Shown: positions 23,024 to 31,841, numbered from the stretch's first letter. The stretch: DNA of 31,998 nucleotides from CAG-791 sp963629395 (GCA_963629395.1 CAVGIV010000028.1:1-31998), one strand, 5' to 3'. Program-made: numbers and translations. The notes: generated by a model from the letters alone, not told the origin.

Positions 23024-23551
23024 ATGAGTACGAAGAAGAAGCCGGTTGCAACGGTAAAAGCAAATTTTAACTCGAAGGGGACTGCTCCTGTTAAGGAAGC
23101 GGCAAAGGCAGAAGAGACAAAGAAGGTTGTCGAAGAGGAGAACGTTGTGGAAAAGAAAGCAGAGAAGAAGACAGCACCCGTAAAAGAGCCGGTAAAGGCA
23201 GAGCCTGCCAAGAAGGCAGAGCCGGCCAAGGCAGAAGAAAAGAAGACAGCCCCGGTGAAGGCAGCAGAGAAGAAGACGGAGCCTGCCAAGAAGGCAGAGC
23301 CGGTTAAGACCGAGGAGAAGAAGGCTGCACCGGCAAAGAAGGCTGCTAAGATTGAGGCTGAGGTCATTCTGCAGTTTGGCGGAAATGATTACACGTACGA
23401 TCGTCTTCTGCAGTCTGCCAAGGACGTATGGCAGTATGATCAGGGCAAGAACGTAGCTGACTTTAAGACGGCACAGATCTATGTAAAGCCGGAAGATCGC
23501 AAGGCGTATGTCGTTGTTAACGGCCAGGATGAGCTGTCTTTCGATATTTAA
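23024..23551 (+). CDS. DUF6465-type protein with Lys/Ala/Pro/Glu-rich N-terminus
   Basis: The 175-residue protein has two parts. Residues 1-109 are almost entirely Lys, Ala, Glu, Pro, Thr and Val, resembling histone H1-like tails, and include a 26-residue tandem repeat starting at Glu60 and Glu86 (EPAKKAEP...). Residues 110-175 form a compact domain (EAEVILQFGGNDYTYDRLLQ, QIYVKPEDRKAYVVVNG, ending LSFDI) of the type annotated DUF6465 in Lachnospiraceae. Function is unknown; nucleic-acid binding by the basic tail is a guess, because Glu balances much of the Lys. AAGGAG lies 8 bases upstream. Its own promoter, structured leader and strong terminator indicate a highly expressed single gene. Confidence 0.85.
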   Translation: MSTKKKPVATVKANFNSKGTAPVKEAAKAEETKKVVEEENVVEKKAEKKTAPVKEPVKAEPAKKAEPAKAEEKKTAPVKAAEKKTEPAKKAEPVKTEEKKAAPAKKAAKIEAEVILQFGGNDYTYDRLLQSAKDVWQYDQGKNVADFKTAQIYVKPEDRKAYVVVNGQDELSFDI

Positions 23552-23631
23552 TGAACCCGTGAACGGGCCCATCGAGACTCTTCGAGTAAAATCGAGAGGG
23601 TTGCCGGATGGCTGCGATTGTTTTTGAATAC

Positions 23632-23674
23632 AAGACTCCCCTGCGGAATGCTGCAGAGGAGTCTTTTATTTTTT
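23632..23674 (+). terminator. Rho-independent terminator after the DUF6465-type gene
   Basis: AAGACTCC (23632-23639) pairs with GGAGTCTT (23658-23665); the inner CTGC/GCAG extends the stem past one mismatch. TTATTTTTT follows. A small CCCG-TGAA-CGGG hairpin lies earlier in the same gap. Confidence 0.92.
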
Positions 23675-23690
23675 CTTAATCTTTCTTCCG

Positions 23691-23719
23691 TTGACATTGC
23701 TGTGGGGCGGTGCTAGATT
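23691..23719 (+). promoter_or_regulatory. Sigma-A-type promoter of the hrcA-dnaK operon
   Basis: TTGACA (23691-23696), a 17-base spacer and an extended -10 TG-C-TAGATT (-10 at 23714-23719). Transcription should start near 23726, just before the CIRCE element. Confidence 0.88.
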
Positions 23720-23733
23720 ATGTTCAGTGATTG

Positions 23734-23760
23734 TTAGCACTCGAAACATATGAGTGCTAA
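23734..23760. promoter_or_regulatory. CIRCE operator (HrcA binding site)
   Basis: A perfect CIRCE: TTAGCACTC, 9 bases, GAGTGCTAA. It lies downstream of the -10 box and 16 bases before the hrcA ATG, so HrcA should repress its own operon at the promoter. CIRCE is the known HrcA operator of class I heat-shock genes. Confidence 0.98.
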
Positions 23761-23776
23761 CAACGACAGGAGGAAA

Positions 23777-24805
23777 ATGGAACTGCAGGAACGGAAAATG
23801 AAAATATTGCAGGCCATTATCCGGAACTACCTGGAAACCGGAGAACCGGTTGGAAGCCGGACGATTTCCAAGTATACAGATTTGAATCTCAGCTCCGCTA
23901 CCATTCGGAACGAGATGGCGGATCTGGAGGAGATGGGACTGATCACACAGCCGCATACTTCGGCCGGCAGGATCCCGACGGATCAAGGCTACCGGATTTA
24001 TGTGGATGACATGCTTCAAGGCGAGAGGCAGAAGCTTAGCAGCATGCAGAGCGTCCTTCTGGAGAAGCAGGATCGTCTGGAGAATCTCCTGCAGGATGTG
24101 GCAAAGCTCCTGGCGGCCAACACCAATTATGCTTCTATGATTTCGGCTCCGGAGATTCGGCAGAACAAGATTAAATTCATCCAGCTTTCGCAGGTGGACG
24201 CGGAGAATATTCTGGCGGTCATAGTTATTGAAGGAAACCTGGTTCGAAATGCTATGATTCGAACCGAGGAGGTCCTGGACCAGAAGACATTGTTCCGTCT
24301 GAATATGGTCTTGAACAATTCGCTGTGCGGCGTTCCGGTGGAAGAGGTGAATTTAGGACTTATCGCTTCACTCAAGCAGCAGGCAGGGGAGCATAAGGAG
24401 ATCGTCGAGAAGGTAATTGACGCAGCAGCGCAGGCAGTGCAGCCTGGAAAAGGCCCGAAAATTTACACCAGCGGAGCAACCAACATTCTTCGTTATCCGG
24501 AGATTGCGAGTGACACAATGCAGATGGGCGAGCTGATCAGCAGCTTTGAGGAAAAGCAGGCACTGGGCAGCATTGTTCAGGAAACCCTTTCTGAAAGTAA
24601 TGAAACCGGGATTCAGGTCTACATCGGCAACGAAATGCCTACTGACGGAATGAGAAACTGCAGCGTTGTGACGGCAACATACGATCTGGGCGAAGGCATG
24701 AAGGGAACGGTCGGTGTAATCGGACCGAAACGAATGGATTATGACAAGGTCGTTAGTGTACTGAAGGATATAATGAAGCAGCTGGATGCCTTGTATCAGA
24801 AGTAA
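23777..24805 (+). CDS. hrcA: Heat-inducible transcription repressor HrcA
   Basis: HrcA is the dimeric repressor that binds CIRCE and is kept active by GroE. The 342-residue protein starts MELQERKMKILQAIIRNYLETGEPVGSRTISK, the canonical family start, and has a winged-helix DNA-binding domain to about residue 75 (SSATIRNEMADLEEMGLITQPHTSAGRIPT). A GAF-like C-terminal domain follows (about 100-330). The ATG at 23777 follows AGGAGG by only 3 bases. An ATG at 23750 lies within the CIRCE right half and is not the start. The gene opens the grpE-dnaK-dnaJ operon. Confidence 0.97.
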   Translation: MELQERKMKILQAIIRNYLETGEPVGSRTISKYTDLNLSSATIRNEMADLEEMGLITQPHTSAGRIPTDQGYRIYVDDMLQGERQKLSSMQSVLLEKQDRLENLLQDVAKLLAANTNYASMISAPEIRQNKIKFIQLSQVDAENILAVIVIEGNLVRNAMIRTEEVLDQKTLFRLNMVLNNSLCGVPVEEVNLGLIASLKQQAGEHKEIVEKVIDAAAQAVQPGKGPKIYTSGATNILRYPEIASDTMQMGELISSFEEKQALGSIVQETLSESNETGIQVYIGNEMPTDGMRNCSVVTATYDLGEGMKGTVGVIGPKRMDYDKVVSVLKDIMKQLDALYQK

Positions 24806-24871
24806 ACGTGCAGGCAGCACCTTTATGAAATGACTGGAAGGACATACGGCGGCAACGATAGGAGGAAGAAT

Positions 24872-25549
24872 ATGAGCGAGGAATATAAAGCTCCGGATAC
24901 CGGTCAGGAGGAAGACTCTGTACAGATTCCTGTTGAAGATATGGAACAGGTGGAAACCGAAAAGACTGAGGCACAGCAGAATCTGTCGGAAGAAAAAGCA
25001 AATACAGAAGAAAGCACGGACACTGCAGAGGAAGATGCGTCTGAGGAAGAGCAGGGCGCTGAGAAAAAGGGATTCTTTGGCAGAAATAAGAAGGCGGACA
25101 AGGAACGCCTGGAGCTGAAGGATAAGATCGAAACCCTGGAGGACCGCGTGAAACGTCAGATGGCGGAATTTGATAACTACCGCAAGCGGACGGATAAAGA
25201 AAAAGAGCAGATGTTCTCAATGGGGGAAAAGAACGTCATTGAGAAAATTCTTCCTATCGTGGATAACTTTGAGAGAGGGTTTGCTACGGTTGAAGAAGCA
25301 GATCAGGAAGATCCCTTCGTGGATGGAATGAAGCGGGTCTACGCGCAGCTGACCAAGCAGCTGGAAGCATTTGGGGTAACACCGATTGAATCGGTCGGAA
25401 AGGAATTTGATCCGAATCTGCACAATGCCGTTATGCAGGTGGAAAGCACGGAATATGCAAGCGGCGTGGTTGCGCAGGAGCTTCAGAAGGGATACATGTA
25501 TCATGACCAGGTGCTGCGTCACAGCATGGTGGCAGTAGCATCGGAATAG
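24872..25549 (+). CDS. grpE: Nucleotide exchange factor GrpE
   Basis: GrpE releases ADP from DnaK. The protein has 225 residues from the ATG at 24872 (AGGAGG 6 bases upstream); a longer frame to 24830 lacks a ribosome binding site. Residues 1-70 are strongly acidic and probably disordered. The long dimerising helix runs about 75-135 with MAEFDNYRKRTDKEK (97-111). The C-terminal β-domain (about 160-225) has FDPNLHNAVMQVES and GYMYHDQVLRHSMVAVA. It lies 66 bases after hrcA and 110 before dnaK. The acidic head is longer than in E. coli but common in Clostridia. Confidence 0.97.
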   Translation: MSEEYKAPDTGQEEDSVQIPVEDMEQVETEKTEAQQNLSEEKANTEESTDTAEEDASEEEQGAEKKGFFGRNKKADKERLELKDKIETLEDRVKRQMAEFDNYRKRTDKEKEQMFSMGEKNVIEKILPIVDNFERGFATVEEADQEDPFVDGMKRVYAQLTKQLEAFGVTPIESVGKEFDPNLHNAVMQVESTEYASGVVAQELQKGYMYHDQVLRHSMVAVASE

Positions 25550-25562
25550 AATTCCGGTCAAT

Positions 25563-25586
25563 ATCAATCTCTGAAAAAGAGTTGAT
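25563..25586 (+). other. Hairpin in the grpE-dnaK gap
   Basis: ATCAATCTC and GAGTTGAT form an 8-bp stem with one bulged T and an A-rich 7-base loop. No T-tract follows. A second small stem, GTGTC-GGAAG-GACAC (25629-25643), sits just before the dnaK ribosome binding site. Either may affect processing or stability of the dnaK message. Confidence 0.35.
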
Positions 25587-25659
25587 CATATAAGGTAATT
25601 ACAATTAGCGAAGCGTATTGTGAATCTTGTGTCGGAAGGACACGGAAACGGAGCAGGAT

Positions 25660-27528
25660 ATGAGTAAGATAATTGGTATCGATTTAGGAACTACCAATAG
25701 CTGCGTTGCAGTTATGGAGGGCGGACAGCCCACAGTTATTGCCAACAAGGAAGGCGCAAGAACAACACCTTCTGTTGTGGCATTCACGAAGAACGGTGAT
25801 CGTCTGGTTGGCGAGCCGGCAAAGCGCCAGGCTGTTACCAACGCAGAGAATACAGTTGCATCCATTAAAAGAGATATGGGTACAGACAACGGCCGTACCC
25901 TGAATGGCAAAAAGTACAGCCCGCAGCAGATTTCAGCTATGATTCTGCAGAAGCTGAAGGACGATGCGGAGAGCTACCTCGGCGAGAAGGTAACAGAGGC
26001 TGTTATCACGGTGCCTGCATACTTTAACGACGCACAGCGTCAGGCTACGAAGGATGCCGGCAAGATTGCGGGACTGGATGTAAAGAGAATTATCAACGAG
26101 CCTACAGCAGCAGCACTGGCATATGGTCTGGACAATGAGAAGGAACAGAAGATCATGGTATATGACCTTGGCGGCGGTACCTTCGATGTTTCGATCATTG
26201 AAATCGGCGATGGTGTTATCGAGGTTCTTTCCACGAATGGTGACACACATCTTGGCGGTGATGACTTTGATAACTGCATCATGAACTGGATGGTCAGCGA
26301 GTTCAAGGCCAAAGAAGGCGTTGATCTTTCCGGCGACAAGATGGCAATGCAGAGACTGAAGGAGGCAGCAGAGAAGGCCAAAAAGGAACTTTCCTCGGCA
26401 ACCACAACCAACATCAATCTGCCGTTCATCACCGCTACAGCAGAGGGACCGAAGCATTTTGACATGGATCTGTCCCGTGCAAAGTTCGAGGATCTTATCC
26501 GCGATCTTGTTGAGAAGACAGCAATTCCGGTACAGAACGCAATGAAGGATGCAGGACTTACCAATGCAGATCTTGGAAAGGTTCTTCTGGTAGGCGGATC
26601 CACCAGAATTCCTTGCGTACAGGATAAGGTACAGCAGCTGACCGGTCATGAGCCGTCCAAGAGCCTCAACCCGGATGAGTGTGTTGCGATCGGTGCAGCC
26701 ATCCAGGGTGGTAAGCTTGCAGGCGATGCCGGTGCAGGGGATGTGCTTCTTCTGGATGTAACACCGCTGACACTGTCCATCGAGACCATGGGCGGCATTG
26801 CGACTCCTTTGATTGAGCGCAATACGACCATTCCTACTAAGAAGAGCCAGATTTTCTCTACAGCAGCAGACAATCAGACGGCAGTAGACATCAATGTTCT
26901 CCAGGGTGAGCGTAAGTTTGCAAAGGACAACAAATCCCTCGGCCAGTTCCGTCTGGATGGAATCCCGCCTGCAATGAGAGGCGTTCCGCAGATTGAGGTT
27001 ACATTTGACATTGATGCCAACGGCATTGTAACGGTTGCGGCCAAGGATCTTGGAACAGGCAAGGAGCAGCACATCACGATTACCGGCGGCTCGAGCATGT
27101 CGGATGACGATATTGAGAAGGCCATCAAGGATGCGAAGGAATACGAGGCGCAGGATAAGAAGCGCAAGGAAGCCATTGATGCGAGAAACGATGCAGATTC
27201 GGCTGTATTCCAGATTGAGAAGGCACTGAAAGAGGCTGGAGATAAGGTGGATGCCTCCAATAAGGCTACGGTTGAGTCCGATCTCTCTGAGCTGAAGGCT
27301 GTTCTGGAGCGCACCAAGGATCAGGCTGACATCAGCGATGCGGATGTAGACGCACTGAAGTCCGGCAAGGAGAAGCTGATGAATGATTCTCAGCAGCTGT
27401 TCAACGCAATGTATCAGAACATGCAGCAGAATCAGGCGGCTGGACAGCAGGCTGGCCAGGATCCGAACATGGGCGGACAGCAGACCGGAGCTGATGATGT
27501 TGTGGATGGAGATTACCGCGAGGTATAA
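25660..27528 (+). CDS. dnaK: Molecular chaperone DnaK (Hsp70)
   Basis: A complete 622-residue Hsp70. The nucleotide-binding domain has IGIDLGTTNS (5-14), VPAYFNDAQRQATKDAG, VYDLGGGTFDVS (about 166-177) and LLVGGSTRIP (about 309-318). The interdomain linker is DVLLLDVTPL, followed by the substrate-binding domain (SIETMGG..., QGERKFAKDNKSLGQF) and a helical lid. The C-terminus is Gln/Gly-rich and ends DDVVDGDYREV, the usual acidic tail. It lacks the extra segment in subdomain IIB found in Gram-negative DnaK (ATKEAEKKELSSA region is short), as expected of Bacillota. The ATG at 25660 has GGAG 6 bases upstream. Works with GrpE and DnaJ encoded on either side. Confidence 0.98.
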   Translation: MSKIIGIDLGTTNSCVAVMEGGQPTVIANKEGARTTPSVVAFTKNGDRLVGEPAKRQAVTNAENTVASIKRDMGTDNGRTLNGKKYSPQQISAMILQKLKDDAESYLGEKVTEAVITVPAYFNDAQRQATKDAGKIAGLDVKRIINEPTAAALAYGLDNEKEQKIMVYDLGGGTFDVSIIEIGDGVIEVLSTNGDTHLGGDDFDNCIMNWMVSEFKAKEGVDLSGDKMAMQRLKEAAEKAKKELSSATTTNINLPFITATAEGPKHFDMDLSRAKFEDLIRDLVEKTAIPVQNAMKDAGLTNADLGKVLLVGGSTRIPCVQDKVQQLTGHEPSKSLNPDECVAIGAAIQGGKLAGDAGAGDVLLLDVTPLTLSIETMGGIATPLIERNTTIPTKKSQIFSTAADNQTAVDINVLQGERKFAKDNKSLGQFRLDGIPPAMRGVPQIEVTFDIDANGIVTVAAKDLGTGKEQHITITGGSSMSDDDIEKAIKDAKEYEAQDKKRKEAIDARNDADSAVFQIEKALKEAGDKVDASNKATVESDLSELKAVLERTKDQADISDADVDALKSGKEKLMNDSQQLFNAMYQNMQQNQAAGQQAGQDPNMGGQQTGADDVVDGDYREV

Positions 27529-27579
27529 TCCCGGCGCATCAGCTTGCAATGAAGAGAACAATGCAATAAGATGATGAAG

Positions 27580-27603
27580 CCCGGGGCGGGAGACTGTCCC
27601 GGG
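27580..27603 (+). other. GC-rich hairpin in the dnaK-dnaJ gap
   Basis: CCCGGG (27580-27585) and CCCGGG (27598-27603) form a stem around 12 bases; an alternative inner stem, CGGGA-GACTG-TCCCG, overlaps it. Only TT follows, so it is at most a partial terminator or a 3'-end stabiliser for the dnaK message. A further TGCGT/ACGCA stem follows. Confidence 0.5.
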
Positions 27604-27698
27604 TTGCGTCATGTAAAAACGCAGCATTCCGGCTGTGAACGGCTGTTAGGTAACAGGGCGGGTACTACATGGGATGACTGCAAGCAAAGGAAAACCGT

Positions 27699-28868
27699 AT
27701 GGCAGAGCAGAAACGAGATTATTATGAGGTGCTGGGCGTAGATAAAAGCGCCACAGAAGAGGAAATAAAAAAAGCATACCGCCAGTTGGCTAAAAAATAC
27801 CATCCGGATGTGAATCCCAGTGAGGAAGCAGCTGCAAAGTTTAAAGAGGCATCGGAGGCATATGCTGTTCTGAGCGACGCATCGAAGCGTCAGCAGTATG
27901 ATCAGTTTGGCCATGCGGCGTTCGACGGAACCGGCGGATACGGCGGGGGCGGATTTGATTTTAACGGTGCGGATTTCTCTGATATGTTCGGTGATATCTT
28001 CGGCGATATTTTCGGAGGAGGAAGAGCACGTCAGAATCCGAATGGCCCGATGAAGGGGGCGAGCATCCGCACCAGCGTGCGGATCAGCTTCATGGAGTCT
28101 GTATTCGGCGCGACCAAAACTCTGACATTGAATCTCAAGGATCCGTGCCCGACCTGCAGCGGAACCGGAGCAAAGCCGGGAACCAGTCCCAAGATGTGCC
28201 CGAAGTGCGGCGGCAAGGGACAGGTGGTCTATACACAGCAGTCGTTTTTCGGTACAGTCCGCAATGTGCAGACATGCCCTGGCTGCAGCGGAAGCGGAAA
28301 GATTATAGAGGAGAAATGCTCTACCTGCGGAGGCAGCGGATATACGAGCAGCAGGAAGCAGATAGAGGTTTCCATTCCTGCCGGTATACGGAGCGGAATG
28401 AGCGTGCGTATTTCGGAAAAGGGAGAGCCTGGTATCAACGGCGGACCGCGCGGCGACCTGATGGTAGAGGTTCTGGTGGAAGAGGATTCGAATTACTATC
28501 GTCAGGATAATGATCTGTACACAAACGTGACCATATCCTATGCGATTGCGGCACTGGGCGGTTCGATTGTTATTGATACCGTGGACGGCAAGGTGCTGTA
28601 TGACGTAAAGGAAGGCACACAGACCGGCACCAGAGTGCGCCTGAAGGGAAAAGGTGTTCCGAGCCTTCAGAACAAGAACATTCGCGGCGATCAGTATGTG
28701 ACGCTGACTGTGGAGACGCCGTCGAAGCTTAGCAAAGAGGCGCGTGAACTTCTGGAGAAGTTCGATCAGCTGACAGGCGACAGCCTGCACGCGGCAGAAC
28801 GAGCCGGCACTTCGGGAGAGGGCCCTACAGAAACGGTAAAGGGAAAACGCAAGAAATTCTGGAAGTAA
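27699..28868 (+). CDS. dnaJ: Molecular chaperone DnaJ (type I Hsp40)
   Basis: A 389-residue type I Hsp40 that delivers clients to DnaK and stimulates its ATPase. The J domain (1-70) has the HPD motif at 35-37. A Gly/Phe-rich linker with GDIFGDIFGGG follows (about 76-110). The zinc region has four CxxCxGxG repeats (150-157, 167-174, 193-200, 207-214). The C-terminal substrate-binding domain follows, and the end is basic. All zinc ligands are present. AAAGG precedes the ATG by 8 bases; the 170-base gap to dnaK contains the GC-rich hairpin. Confidence 0.98.
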   Translation: MAEQKRDYYEVLGVDKSATEEEIKKAYRQLAKKYHPDVNPSEEAAAKFKEASEAYAVLSDASKRQQYDQFGHAAFDGTGGYGGGGFDFNGADFSDMFGDIFGDIFGGGRARQNPNGPMKGASIRTSVRISFMESVFGATKTLTLNLKDPCPTCSGTGAKPGTSPKMCPKCGGKGQVVYTQQSFFGTVRNVQTCPGCSGSGKIIEEKCSTCGGSGYTSSRKQIEVSIPAGIRSGMSVRISEKGEPGINGGPRGDLMVEVLVEEDSNYYRQDNDLYTNVTISYAIAALGGSIVIDTVDGKVLYDVKEGTQTGTRVRLKGKGVPSLQNKNIRGDQYVTLTVETPSKLSKEARELLEKFDQLTGDSLHAAERAGTSGEGPTETVKGKRKKFWK

Positions 28869-28911
28869 GGATCCACGTGCCATGCAGCAGGTCTGCAGTG
28901 AGGAGAAGCCT

Positions 28912-29910
28912 ATGAAATGGATGAGATTCCGTGTTCGGACAACTGCCGAGGCAGAAGATATTCTGGTGAGCTCGATGCAGGATATTGGTCTGTATGGCGC
29001 GCAAATCGAAGATCATGTGCCTCTGACAGCAAGAGAAAAGGAGCAGATGTTTGTGGATATTCTGCCCGAGGGACCTGCCGATGACGGCAGTGCTGTTCTG
29101 AGCTTTTTCCTGGAGGAAACACCGGATGGAAGGCTTCTGGTAGATGATATTGAGAAAAAGCCAGAGGATATAAAGCGCGAAATGGAGGAGCAGATTCATG
29201 CGCTCCGACAGTTCGGAGCAGACGTCGGTGACGGTGTTGTCACTATTGAAGAGACAGAGGATATTGATTGGGTTAATAACTGGAAGCAGTTTTTTCATCA
29301 GTTCTGGATTGATGATATTCTGGTGATTCCCTCCTGGGAACAGCCCCAGGCGGAGCAGCAGCAGCCGGCACTGACCTTTCACATTGATCCCGGGACTGCC
29401 TTCGGAACCGGTGCACACGAGACAACGCAGCTGTGTATCCGGCAGATCCGAAAGTATCTGACGGACAAGACGCGCATTCTGGACGTAGGAACGGGAAGCG
29501 GGATCCTTTCGATCCTCTCCCTTATGCTGGGAGCTGCAGAAGCAGTGGGAACGGATCTTGATCCGTGTGCAGCACCGGCAATTCAGGCTAATCTGGAAGC
29601 CAACCACGTGGAAGCTGACAAATTTCATGTGATTTTAGGCAACCTGATCGACGATGCAGCGGTGCAGCAGGAGGTTGGATTCGATGCCTATGACATTGTA
29701 GTGGCGAACATTCTCCCGGACGTTCTGGTTCCGCTGACACCGGCTGCAGTAAAGGCGTTAAAGCCGGGCGGCATATACATTACCAGCGGCATTCTGGATG
29801 GCAAGCAGGATCTTGTGGCAGATGCCATGTGCCAGGCAGGACTGAAAATTCTCGGAGTGACGCAACAGGGAGAATGGCGGTGTGTGACTGGGCAGAAGCT
29901 GGAGGCGTGA
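28912..29910 (+). CDS. prmA: Ribosomal protein L11 methyltransferase
   Basis: PrmA trimethylates lysines of ribosomal protein L11 using S-adenosylmethionine. The 332-residue protein has an N-terminal L11-recognition region (1-115), then the motifs DWVNNWKQFF (119-128) and IDPGTAFGTGAHETTQLC (158-175). The SAM-binding motif ILDVGTGSGILSI follows (189-201), and VVANILPDVLVPL is the catalytic-region motif. Start at the ATG at 28912 has AGGAG 6 bases upstream; a longer frame to 28882 precedes it. Location after dnaJ and before rsmE is the conserved order in Clostridia. The acidic inserts at 52-95 vary in the family. Confidence 0.95.
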   Translation: MKWMRFRVRTTAEAEDILVSSMQDIGLYGAQIEDHVPLTAREKEQMFVDILPEGPADDGSAVLSFFLEETPDGRLLVDDIEKKPEDIKREMEEQIHALRQFGADVGDGVVTIEETEDIDWVNNWKQFFHQFWIDDILVIPSWEQPQAEQQQPALTFHIDPGTAFGTGAHETTQLCIRQIRKYLTDKTRILDVGTGSGILSILSLMLGAAEAVGTDLDPCAAPAIQANLEANHVEADKFHVILGNLIDDAAVQQEVGFDAYDIVVANILPDVLVPLTPAAVKALKPGGIYITSGILDGKQDLVADAMCQAGLKILGVTQQGEWRCVTGQKLEA

Positions 29911-29911
29911 T

Positions 29912-30658
29912 ATGCTGCATTTGTTTGCAACGCCGGAGGACACGGAGGGAGATCTGCTGCGGATTACCGGTCCTGAGGTGAATCATATACGAAATGTTAT
30001 GCGGCTGAAGCCTGGAGAAGAAATCAGTGTCAGCATTGGCGGAGACGGCAGGGAATATCGCTACGGAATTGAAGCCTTTGAGGCGGATGCGGTTCTGTGC
30101 CGCCTCCGTTTTGTCAAGGAGAAGGATGTAGAGCTTCCGGTTCGAGCTCTTTTGTTTCAGGGAATTCCGAAGTCCGATAAAATGGATATGATTGTGCAGA
30201 AGGCCGTGGAGCTGGGGGTGGCCGAGATCATACCCGTCAGCATGGAACGGTGCGTTGTAAAGCTGGACGCAGCCAAGGCACAAAAGAAGGTGAGCCGCTG
30301 GCAAACCATTGCGGAGTCTGCGGCATCACAGTCAAGGCGCGGCATAATACCGACGGTTCATATGCCAATGAGCATGAAAGAAGCCATTTCCTATGCCAGT
30401 GAAACCTCGCAGCTTCGTGTGATCCCTTACGAGCTGCAGGAAAATGACGGTTCAGCGAAGGAATATCTGGAGAGTCTTCAGCCGGGGCAGAGCATCAGCA
30501 TTTTCATCGGACCGGAGGGCGGCTTTACCAAAGAAGAGGTTGCTGCTGCCAGAGAGGCCGGAATTCATCCGATATCTCTTGGCAATCGTATCCTTCGTAC
30601 GGAAACGGCTGGGCTCGCGGTGCTGGCCTGGCTGATTTATATTACAGAAATCGGATGA
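29912..30658 (+). CDS. rsmE: 16S rRNA (uracil-1498-N3)-methyltransferase RsmE
   Basis: RsmE methylates U1498 of 16S rRNA in the decoding region. The 248-residue protein has an N-terminal PUA-like domain (1-70; GPEVNHIRNVMRLKPGEEI) and a SPOUT methyltransferase domain. The latter contains QGIPKSDKMDMIVQKAVELGV (about 83-103) and the knot motifs IFIGPEGGFTKEE (about 196-208) and LGNRILRTETAGL (about 222-234). Length and motifs are standard. The ATG starts one base after the prmA stop, with GGAGG within the prmA end, so the pair is coupled. Confidence 0.97.
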   Translation: MLHLFATPEDTEGDLLRITGPEVNHIRNVMRLKPGEEISVSIGGDGREYRYGIEAFEADAVLCRLRFVKEKDVELPVRALLFQGIPKSDKMDMIVQKAVELGVAEIIPVSMERCVVKLDAAKAQKKVSRWQTIAESAASQSRRGIIPTVHMPMSMKEAISYASETSQLRVIPYELQENDGSAKEYLESLQPGQSISIFIGPEGGFTKEEVAAAREAGIHPISLGNRILRTETAGLAVLAWLIYITEIG

Positions 30659-30665
30659 TGTGATC

Positions 30666-31841
30666 ATGAGTGATATAAAAGAGATTTATCTGGACAATTC
30701 CGCAACTACCCGGGTTTTTCCGGAGGTTGCTCAGCTGATGAATACGATCTATCTGGAGGAATACGGGAATCCCTCCAGCATGCATCATAAGGGCGTTGAA
30801 GCGGAAAATCGTATTCGCACGGCCAGGAAAACACTTTCGGATATCCTGAAATGCAGCCCGCAGAATCTGTATTTTACTTCATGCGGAACAGAGTCGGACA
30901 ATATTGCATTGATCGGTGCGGCAAGAGCGAATAAGCGATCCGGGAAGCATCTTGTTACAACGCAGATTGAACATCCGGCAATCCTGGAAACGATGAAATA
31001 TCTGGAAACGAAAGGGTTTGAGGTGACCTACCTTCCGGTGGATCAAAACGGCCTTGTGCGGCCGGAAGAGGTGGAGAGCGCCGTGCGAGAGGATACTCTG
31101 CTGGTTTCGGTTATGCACACCAACAATGAGGTTGGAGCGCTGGAGCCCATTGGCGAGATCGGGGAATGCATCAAGCGCAAGAACTCGCAAACACTGTTCC
31201 ATGTTGATGCAGTGCAGGGCTTTGGAAAGGCACAGATTTATCCGAAAAAACTCCATATCGATCTTTTGTCGGCGAGCGGACACAAGATTCATGCACCGAA
31301 GGGAATCGGACTTCTCTATGTTGGAGATCATGTAAAGATTACGAACATCATGTATGGCGGCGGACAGCAAAAGGGGCTGCGCAGCGGCACAGAGAATGTG
31401 GCAGGAATTGCCGGTATGGCGCTGGCTGCGCAGATGCTGTATGCGAATTTTGATGCAGAGATTGGAAGACTGTACGCTGTGAAGCAGCACTTTCTGGACC
31501 AGGTGCTGCGGCTGGATGGAGTGCATGTAAATGCAATGCATGGGCTGCAGCTTACAGAAACGGCACCGCATGTTGTCAGCCTTTCCTTTGACGGCGTTCG
31601 CGCAGAGGTGCTTCTTCATGCACTGGAGGAAAAGGGCATCTACGTGTCGGCGGGGAGCGCCTGTGCATCCAATCATCCGCATACTTCAGATACATTGACT
31701 GCGATTGGAATTCCGGCAGAGCATTTGGATTCCACGCTGCGGTTCAGCTTTTCGGTAATGAATACGGAAGAGGATGCGGATGCGGCGGCGGCAGCACTGG
31801 CAGAGCTGCTCCCGTTTTTGCGCAGATATACCAGGCAGTAA
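30666..31841 (+). CDS. Cysteine desulfurase (NifS/IscS type)
   Basis: A 391-residue class V PLP enzyme that takes sulfur from cysteine for Fe-S clusters or thiolated tRNA. The start YLDNSATTRV (8-17) is typical. The PLP region has IEHPA (101-105, with stacking His103) and DAVQGFGK (181-188). The Schiff-base Lys is Lys207 in SASGHKIHAPKG. The catalytic Cys333 is in SAGSACAS, with a short loop like group II or NifS types rather than the longer IscS loop. The ATG at 30666 lies 7 bases after the rsmE stop, with weak GGAT as ribosome binding site; GTG at 30660 is an alternative. In related genomes thiI often follows; here the window ends in non-coding DNA. Confidence 0.95.
   Translation: MSDIKEIYLDNSATTRVFPEVAQLMNTIYLEEYGNPSSMHHKGVEAENRIRTARKTLSDILKCSPQNLYFTSCGTESDNIALIGAARANKRSGKHLVTTQIEHPAILETMKYLETKGFEVTYLPVDQNGLVRPEEVESAVREDTLLVSVMHTNNEVGALEPIGEIGECIKRKNSQTLFHVDAVQGFGKAQIYPKKLHIDLLSASGHKIHAPKGIGLLYVGDHVKITNIMYGGGQQKGLRSGTENVAGIAGMALAAQMLYANFDAEIGRLYAVKQHFLDQVLRLDGVHVNAMHGLQLTETAPHVVSLSFDGVRAEVLLHALEEKGIYVSAGSACASNHPHTSDTLTAIGIPAEHLDSTLRFSFSVMNTEEDADAAAAALAELLPFLRRYTRQ

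Noticed and set aside
23744..23776. HrcA starting at the ATG at 23750
   Set aside because: That ATG is inside the CIRCE right half and upstream of AGGAGG; the family start MELQERK at 23777 fits better.
25933..27627. A 564-codon open frame on the minus strand across dnaK
   Set aside because: It lies antisense to the fully conserved dnaK, lacks recognisable domains and is Leu/Ile/Cys-rich as expected from the complement of highly biased codons. Long antisense frames over dnaK are a known codon-usage artefact.
27609..28883. A 424-codon minus-strand frame across dnaJ
   Set aside because: It is antisense to dnaJ with no recognisable motif or ribosome binding site; an artefact of codon bias.
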